In this document: positions 21,094 to 25,088 of the stretch, piece by piece
Layout of the letters: every line of letters starts with the position of its first letter
Position numbering within the stretch: position 1 is the stretch's first letter
Notes under the pieces: model-generated
What the model saw: the letters and a program-made list of their open reading frames with translations, nothing else
Told to the model about the DNA's origin: nothing
Databases searched by the model: none
Program-made: the position numbers and the translations under genes
NCBI GenBank assembly: GCA_035555435.1
Contig: DATMGN010000015.1
Location: 1-25,088, forward strand
Reading direction: 5' to 3'
Length of the DNA stretch: 25,088 nucleotides
Origin: 73-13 sp035555435
GTDB taxonomy: Bacteria > Actinomycetota > Actinomycetes > Actinomycetales > Microbacteriaceae

Positions 21094-21914
21094 CCGTCAC
21101 GGGGCCGCGCCGCTGGCTCGGCTACGCGGCGCTCGTCGTCGCGTTCTCGATCGTCTGCGGGCTGCTCGCCTGGTGGCAGTTCGCTCGCAACGAGGAGGCG
21201 CACGAGCGGGTGCGCCAGGTCGTGGAGAACTGGGATGCCGCGCCGGTCGCGCTCAGGGAGCTCCTCGCGACGCCCGACGCCGCCTTCGACGCGGCCGACA
21301 CGTGGACGCCCGTCGAGCTCGTCGGCGAGTACGCCGTCGAGGAGCAGCTGCTCGTGCGCGGCCGGCCCAAGGACGGGCGACCGGGCTTCGAGGTGCTCGT
21401 CCCGCTCGTGCTCGCCGACGGCAGCGGCGTCGTGATCGTCGACCGCGGGTGGGTGCCGGTCGGCGAGACCCAGGCCGAGGTGCCCGACTTCGTGCCCGCG
21501 GCGCCGAGGGGTCCCGTGACCGTGATCGCGCGGCTGAAGACGGGCGAGCCGAACGTCCCCGGCCGCTCCGCGCCCGAGGGCCAGGTCGCGACGATCGAGC
21601 TGCCGCTCATCGCCGAGACGACGGGACTCGCCGGCGTCCACACGGGGGCCTACGCGATTCTCGCCTCGGAGGATCCCGCGGCCCCGACGCCCGCGCTCGC
21701 GAGCCGACCCGAGCCCGACCCCGGGCCGCACCTGTCGTACGCGGTGCAGTGGATCCTGTTCGCGCTGTTCGCGGCGATCGCGCTCATCTGGGCGGTGCGC
21801 AACGAGCGCATCGCGCGCACGGAGGGCGCGGAGGCGCGGCCGAAGCGGCGCCGCGTGGGCGACGCGGACTCCGCCGAGGAGGACGCGCTCCTCGATCGCT
21901 CGCGGGTCGAGTAG
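21081..21914 (+). CDS. SURF1 family protein (cytochrome c oxidase assembly)
   Basis: A 277-residue SURF1/Shy1 protein, a membrane factor for haem-copper oxidase assembly. It has the characteristic topology: one helix at the N-terminus (about 12-32, ending in AWWQFARNEEAHERV, the family's WQ-x-R motif), a central extracytoplasmic domain with VELVGEYAVEEQLLVRGRP and VIVDRGWVPVG, and one helix near 216-238. GTG 21081 overlaps the DUF3099 gene and no later start fits the first helix. The basic C-terminal tail is variable. Its last residues (RVE) and the TAG stop codon are encoded by an intergenic repeat (copy 3). Confidence 0.93.
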   Translation: MAGVAVTGPRRWLGYAALVVAFSIVCGLLAWWQFARNEEAHERVRQVVENWDAAPVALRELLATPDAAFDAADTWTPVELVGEYAVEEQLLVRGRPKDGRPGFEVLVPLVLADGSGVVIVDRGWVPVGETQAEVPDFVPAAPRGPVTVIARLKTGEPNVPGRSAPEGQVATIELPLIAETTGLAGVHTGAYAILASEDPAAPTPALASRPEPDPGPHLSYAVQWILFALFAAIALIWAVRNERIARTEGAEARPKRRRVGDADSAEEDALLDRSRVE

Positions 21915-21928
21915 CCGCGCAGCGGCGT
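21904..21928. repeat. intergenic palindromic repeat, copy 3
   Basis: GGGTCGAGTA followed by GCCGC-GCA-GCGGC and GT. It lacks the TATCGAGACC end. The TCGAGTAG part contains the SURF1 stop codon. Loop GCA differs from the GGA of copies 1 and 2. Confidence 0.8.
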
Positions 21929-21932
21929 GCGC

Positions 21933-21966
21933 GGGTCGAGTAGCGCCGGAGGCGCGTATCGAGACC
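21933..21966. repeat. intergenic palindromic repeat, copy 4
   Basis: GGGTCGAGTA, hairpin GCGCC-GGA-GGCGC, then GTATCGAGACC. The stem sequence differs from copies 1-3 at paired positions on both arms while base pairing is kept. It starts 29 bases after copy 3. A short GAGACCTC tandem runs on to 21980, just before the ABC-F stop codon. Confidence 0.85.
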
Positions 21967-21982
21967 TCGAGACCTCGAGAGC

Positions 21983-23581
21983 TCAGGCGAGCTCGACGAG
22001 CTCCTGGTAGTCGCGGCCCCACAGGTCCTCGACCCCGTCGGGCAGGATGAGCACCCGTTCGGGCCCGAGCGCCTCGACGGCGCCCGGGTCGTGCGAGACG
22101 AGCACGACCGCGCCGGAGTACGAGGCGAGTGCCGAGAGGATCTCCTCGCGGCTCGCCGGGTCGAGGTTGTTCGTCGGCTCGTCGAGGAGCAGCAGGTTCG
22201 CCCCGCTCGCGACGATCGTGGCGAGCGCGAGCCGGGTCTTCTCGCCGCCGGAGAGCACGCCCGCGGGCTTGTCGACGTCATCGCCCGTGAACAGGAACGA
22301 GCCGAGCACGTTGCGCGCCTGCGTCGCGTTGAGGTCGGGCGACGCGCTCAGCATGTTCTCCAGGACGGAGCGGCGTACGTCGAGCGTCTCGTGCTCCTGC
22401 GCGTAGTAGCCGATCCGCAGGCCGTGGCCGTGCCGGATCTCCCCCGTGTCGGCCTGGTCGACCCCCGCGAGGACGCGCAGCAGCGTCGTCTTGCCGGCGC
22501 CGTTGAGGCCGAGGACGACGACCTTCGAGCCGCGGTCGATCGCAAGCGACAGTGCGGCCCAGATCTCCAGCGAGCCGTACGACTTCGACAGGTGTTCGGC
22601 GACGAGCGGCGTCTTGCCGACGGGCGCGGGCTCGGGGAATCGGATCTTGGCGACCCGATCGGCGGTGCGGACCTCCTCGAGCCCGCTCAGCAGCTTCTCG
22701 GCGCGCGCCACCATCTGGTGCGCGGCGGCGGCCTTCGTCGCCTTGGCGCCGAACCTCGCCGCCTGCTGCTGGAGGGCGCTCGCCTTCTTCTCCGCGTTCG
22801 CGCGCTCCTTGGCGCGCCGCTCGGCGTCGGCCTCCCGCTGGCGCAGGTAGTGCTTCCAGCCCATGTTGTACTGGTCGATGACCTGCCGGTTCGCGTCGAG
22901 GTAGAACACCTTGTTGACGGTGTCCTGGACGAGCTCGACATCGTGCGAGATGACGATGAGCCCCCCGGGGAAGCCCTTGAGGAAGTCTCGGAGCCACACG
23001 ACGGAGTCCGCATCGAGGTGGTTCGTCGGCTCGTCGAGGATCATCGTGTCAGCTTCGGAGAAGAGGATCCGGGCGAGCTCGATGCGGCGCCGCTGCCCGC
23101 CGGAGAGGCTGCGCAGCGGCTGGTCCAGAATGCGATCCGGCAGACTCAGGTTCGAGCAGATGATCGCGGCCGCGGCCTCCGCGGCGTAACCGCCGCGCGC
23201 CTCGAACTCGTCGTTGAGCCGCGTCCAGCGGCGCATCGCGCGCTCGGCGAGCACGGGGTCGTCGGAGCCCATCTCGACCGAGGTCTCGGCGAGCTCCGCG
23301 GAGATCCGACCGAGGCCCCGCGCGTCGAGGATGCGCATGCGCGCGATCTGCTCGGGGTCGCCGCTGCGCGGATCCTGCGGCAGGTAGCCGATCTCGCCGA
23401 TCCGCTGGATCGTGCCGGCGGTCGGGGCGCCGTCGCCCGCGAGGACCTTCGTGAGCGTCGTCTTGCCCGCGCCGTTGCGCCCGACGAGCCCCACCTTGTC
23501 GCCCTTGTCGACGCGGAACGTCACGTCGGACATCAGGGTCCGGGCACCGACGCGGATCTCGAGATCGGTGACGGCGAGCAC
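21983..23581 (-). CDS. ABC-F family ATP-binding protein
   Basis: A 532-residue protein with two ABC ATPase domains and no membrane part, acting on ribosomes in known family members. Domain 1 has VGRNGAGKTTL, LSGGQRRRIEL and MILDEPTNHLD. Domain 2 has LGLNGAGKTTL, LSGGEKTRLAL and LLLDEPTNNLD. Between them lies the charged, coiled-coil interdomain linker (about 250-320, LRQREADAERRAKERANAEKK). Both catalytic glutamates are present. There is no long C-terminal extension. It could be a translation factor or an antibiotic-resistance type; the sequence read by eye does not decide. GTG 23581 has AAGGA 7 bases upstream, and a leader of about 54 bases runs from a promoter shared with bioY. Confidence 0.93.
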   Translation of the reverse strand: MLAVTDLEIRVGARTLMSDVTFRVDKGDKVGLVGRNGAGKTTLTKVLAGDGAPTAGTIQRIGEIGYLPQDPRSGDPEQIARMRILDARGLGRISAELAETSVEMGSDDPVLAERAMRRWTRLNDEFEARGGYAAEAAAAIICSNLSLPDRILDQPLRSLSGGQRRRIELARILFSEADTMILDEPTNHLDADSVVWLRDFLKGFPGGLIVISHDVELVQDTVNKVFYLDANRQVIDQYNMGWKHYLRQREADAERRAKERANAEKKASALQQQAARFGAKATKAAAAHQMVARAEKLLSGLEEVRTADRVAKIRFPEPAPVGKTPLVAEHLSKSYGSLEIWAALSLAIDRGSKVVVLGLNGAGKTTLLRVLAGVDQADTGEIRHGHGLRIGYYAQEHETLDVRRSVLENMLSASPDLNATQARNVLGSFLFTGDDVDKPAGVLSGGEKTRLALATIVASGANLLLLDEPTNNLDPASREEILSALASYSGAVVLVSHDPGAVEALGPERVLILPDGVEDLWGRDYQELVELA

Positions 23582-23588
23582 AGCAGAA

Positions 23589-23593
23589 TCCTT
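23589..23593 (-). promoter_or_regulatory. Shine-Dalgarno sequence of the ABC-F gene
   Basis: AAGGA on the minus strand, 7 bases before GTG 23581. It selects this start over the in-frame ATG 33 bases upstream. Confidence 0.65.
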
Positions 23594-23640
23594 CGAATGA
23601 TGTCGGTTCGGCACAACGGGGGGTCGGGTGGCCGGCCGAC

Positions 23641-23646
23641 TAGTCT
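23641..23646 (+). promoter_or_regulatory. -10 box of bioY, overlapping the ABC-F box
   Basis: TAGTCT, 6 bases before ATG 23653. It overlaps the minus-strand TAGACT by five bases. Confidence 0.55.
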
Positions 23647-23647
23647 A
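23642..23647 (-). promoter_or_regulatory. -10 box of the ABC-F gene, overlapping the bioY box
   Basis: TAGACT on the minus strand. The expected transcript start is near 23635, about 18 bases from the expected bioY start at 23653. Confidence 0.5.
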
Positions 23648-23652
23648 CCGGA

Positions 23653-24261
23653 ATGACGCACCCGGCCGCCGAGTCCGACCGCCCCGTCCTCGTCGACCGG
23701 GTCCTCCCCCGCACCCTCGTCGGCGACGCCGCGCTCGTCGTGGTGGGAGCCGCGCTGACCGCGGCGCTCGCCCAGCTCGTCGTGCCCATGTGGCCGGTGC
23801 CGATCACGGGCCAGACGCTGGCGGCGCTCCTCGTCGGCGCGAGCCTCGGCTGGGTGCGCGGCGTCTTGGCGATCGCCCTCTACGCCCTCGTCGGCCTCCT
23901 CGGCGCGCCCGTCGCCGCCCCCGGGGCCGACGGCGGTCACCTCACGGGGCTCGCCTGGCTCGCGGCGCCGAGCTTCGGCTACGTCATCGGCATGGTCCTC
24001 GCGGCGGCGCTCGTCGGCTGGCTCGCGCAGCTCAAGTGGGACCGGCGCGTCTGGCTCGCCGTCATCGCGTTCCTCGCCGGCGAGGTCGTCATCTACGCCG
24101 TCGGGCTCCCCTGGCTCGCCGCCGTCACCCAGGGCAGCCCCGAGCAGGTCCTCGCGTGGGGGCTGACCCCGTTCCTCCTCGGCGACCTCATCAAGGCGCT
24201 CATCGCCGGCGCGCTGCTGCCGGCCGGCTGGTGGGCGGTGCGTCGGATCCGCGAGGGCTGA
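23653..24261 (+). CDS. bioY: biotin transporter BioY (ECF S-component)
   Basis: A 202-residue membrane protein with about six hydrophobic helices that binds biotin as the S-component of an ECF transporter. The signature PMWPVPITGQTLAALLVGASLGWVRGVLAIALYALVGLLGAPVAAPGADGG and SFGYVIGMVLAAALVGWL are typical in order and spacing. TPFLLGDLIKALIAGALLP near the end is also conserved. No bioM or bioN ATPase/transmembrane partners follow, and the glycine riboswitch starts directly after. BioY must either work alone, as reported for some solitary BioY proteins, or use modules encoded elsewhere. Leaderless start at ATG 23653. Confidence 0.95.
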   Translation: MTHPAAESDRPVLVDRVLPRTLVGDAALVVVGAALTAALAQLVVPMWPVPITGQTLAALLVGASLGWVRGVLAIALYALVGLLGAPVAAPGADGGHLTGLAWLAAPSFGYVIGMVLAAALVGWLAQLKWDRRVWLAVIAFLAGEVVIYAVGLPWLAAVTQGSPEQVLAWGLTPFLLGDLIKALIAGALLPAGWWAVRRIREG

Positions 24262-24272
24262 CCGGCGCCTGT

Positions 24273-24278
24273 TACTGT
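24273..24278 (+). promoter_or_regulatory. candidate -10 box of the glycine riboswitch and gcvT
   Basis: TACTGT, about 35 bases before the first aptamer. The transcript would start near 24285 and carry a leader of about 235 bases. Confidence 0.45.
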
Positions 24279-24312
24279 GAGCGCACAACCGAACAACTGG
24301 CCGTGACGCGTC

Positions 24313-24484
24313 GCGGGAGAGCCGGTCGGGCGCGAGCCCCCGGCACCGAAGGAGCAAGCACTCCCCGCCAATCTCTCAGGTACCGCACCGCGACGACGTG
24401 GCCGCTCTGGAAAGCGCGACATCCGTCGCCGCCGATGGTGAAAGCCCCGACCGCGGGGCGAAACTCTCAGGCCCGATGACAGAG
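24313..24484 (+). ncRNA. tandem glycine riboswitch
   Basis: Two glycine aptamers in series upstream of gcvT. Aptamer 1 spans about 24313-24386: it starts GCGGGAGAG, has GGCACCGAAGGAGCAAGC in the middle, and ends ATCTCTCAGGTACCGC, with GCGG pairing CCGC. Aptamer 2 spans about 24405-24484: it starts CTCTGGAAAGC, has CCGATGGTGAAAGCCCC, and ends GCGAAACTCTCAGGC ... CAGAG, with CTCTG pairing CAGAG. A linker of about 18 bases joins them. Known tandem glycine riboswitches turn on glycine cleavage genes when glycine is abundant, and the gene downstream is gcvT. Confidence 0.95.
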
Positions 24485-24486
24485 GG

Positions 24487-24518
24487 GGAGTCCGAACACC
24501 CGAATCCGGGAGGACTCC
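24487..24518 (+). promoter_or_regulatory. Shine-Dalgarno-sequestering hairpin (riboswitch expression platform)
   Basis: GGAGTCC (24487-24493) is a perfect 7-base complement of GGACTCC (24512-24518). The second arm takes up the end of the GGGAGGA Shine-Dalgarno sequence (24508-24514) and the spacer before TTG. The first arm lies 2 bases after the closing stem of aptamer 2. No U-run follows, so control is more likely at translation initiation than by termination. Confidence 0.6.
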
Positions 24519-24519
24519 A

Positions 24520-25088
24520 TTGAACCGATCCCCGCTCCACGAGGAGCACGCGGCGCTCGGCGCCGCGTTCACCGACTTCGGCGGCTGGTCGATGCCGGTG
24601 CGCTACGCCTCCGACCTCGCCGAGCATCACGCCGTGCGCACGCACGCCGGGCTCTTCGACATCTCGCACATGGCCGAGCTCCGGGTGCGCGGGACCGGTG
24701 CGGCCGGCTACCTCGATGCCGCGCTCACGCTCGACGCCTCGGCGCTGCGCGAAGGCCGGGCGCGATACGCCCTCCTGCTCACCCCCGACGGCGGCATCCT
24801 CGACGACCTCGTCGTCTACCGCATCGGCCCCGAGGAGTACCTCGTCGTCGCCAACGCGGGCAACCGGGCGGTCGTCGCCGCCGCCCTGCGGGAGCGCCTC
24901 GAGGGCCACGACGCGCGGCTCGACGACGAGACCGAGGCGACGGCGCTCCTCGCCGTCCAGGGTCCCGCCGCCGAGCGGATCCTCGCCGCGACCGACGGAC
25001 TCGACGTGCCGGGGCTCGCCGACATCGCGTTCTACGCCTGCGCCCCCGGATCGTTCCGCGGCGAGCACGTCCTCGTCGCGCGGACCGG
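24520..25088 (+). CDS. gcvT: glycine cleavage system aminomethyltransferase (T protein), 5' part
   Basis: The first 189 codons of the T protein, which moves the methylene group of the lipoyl-bound glycine intermediate to tetrahydrofolate and releases ammonia. The start LNRSPLHEEHAALGAAFTDF reads GGWSMPVRYASDLAEHHAVR next, then GLFDISHMAELRVRG, TPDGGILDDLVVYR, VVANAGN and LAVQGPAAERIL, all in the expected order for GcvT. The window ends just before the expected RTGYTGEDG motif, so roughly half of a protein of about 370 residues is seen. The start codon is TTG, 5 bases after GGGAGGA; no ATG or GTG is available in frame near this point. Control by the upstream glycine riboswitch is nearly certain. 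Confidence 0.95.
   Translation, partial: MNRSPLHEEHAALGAAFTDFGGWSMPVRYASDLAEHHAVRTHAGLFDISHMAELRVRGTGAAGYLDAALTLDASALREGRARYALLLTPDGGILDDLVVYRIGPEEYLVVANAGNRAVVAAALRERLEGHDARLDDETEATALLAVQGPAAERILAATDGLDVPGLADIAFYACAPGSFRGEHVLVART

Noticed and set aside
22091..23656. 521-residue open frame on the plus strand
   Set aside because: Antisense to the ABC-F gene, which has both ATPase motif sets; the plus frame shows no recognisable fold.
24376..25068. 230-residue open frame on the minus strand
   Set aside because: It lies opposite gcvT, whose plus-strand frame from TTG 24520 shows family motifs throughout. The minus frame has low-complexity composition typical of antisense reading in GC-rich DNA.
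1..25088. CRISPR array, prophage, IS element, defence island or biosynthetic cluster
   Set aside because: No spaced direct repeats beyond the two palindrome pairs, no transposase, integrase, phage or large synthase gene. Nearly all genes are core type with uniform composition.

Overview
The window is 25 kb of very GC-rich, gene-dense chromosome from an actinobacterium, most likely a member of the Microbacteriaceae (Microbacterium or a close relative). The case rests on base composition and heavy G/C use at third codon positions. It is supported by the actinobacterial gene set (DUF3099 protein, GT4-type glycogen/maltose-1-phosphate synthase, trehalose synthase, zinc-free L31, small SURF1) and by many start codons that sit directly behind a -10 box. 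I read 29 protein genes, one tRNA and one tandem glycine riboswitch. I see no transposase, integrase, CRISPR array, phage gene or biosynthetic megacluster. This is mainly core housekeeping DNA, and I did not find an exotic new system.

Layout. 1-2.3 kb: tRNA-Leu(GAG), an EEP-family phosphohydrolase, then a plus-strand run of glutathione-peroxidase-like peroxidase, histidine phosphatase and small GNAT protein. 2.3-5.5 kb: a small Zn-motif protein that may be a DarT remnant, an HdeD-like membrane protein, DNA polymerase IV and an SGNH hydrolase. 5.5-9.2 kb: a D-Ala-D-Ala carboxypeptidase, a SpoU/TrmH RNA methyltransferase, a sirtuin and a TauE permease. 9.2-14.1 kb: two GT4 glycosyltransferases, an alpha/beta hydrolase and trehalose synthase. 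14.1-16.2 kb: an NmrA-like oxidoreductase, a DEDDh exonuclease and ribosomal protein L31 type B. 16.2-20.1 kb: a lone ABC ATPase, divergent glgA and glgC, and serB. 20.1-24.3 kb: fabG, a DUF3099 protein, SURF1, an ABC-F protein and bioY. 24.3-25.1 kb: the glycine riboswitch and the start of gcvT, cut by the window end.

How it works together. glgA/glgC and treS are two entry points to alpha-glucan and trehalose metabolism. serB (serine) and riboswitch-controlled gcvT (glycine cleavage) touch one-carbon metabolism. Genes mostly stand singly or in pairs of alternating orientation. Nine convergent junctions were counted: five overlap, two have gaps of 2-3 bases, and only two have real spacers. 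Those two spacers are the ones that hold a paired palindromic repeat.

The strongest regulatory signal is a TANNNT hexamer placed 6 or 7 bases before the start codon of 16 genes, with three further relaxed matches, which suggests mostly leaderless mRNAs. The genes with a Shine-Dalgarno sequence (the NmrA-like gene, rpmE2, the ABC-F gene, gcvT) are the ones with a distant -10 box and a leader. Two divergent promoters have overlapping -10 boxes. There is no gene-free stretch over 300 bases; the longest is the 258-base glycine riboswitch leader.
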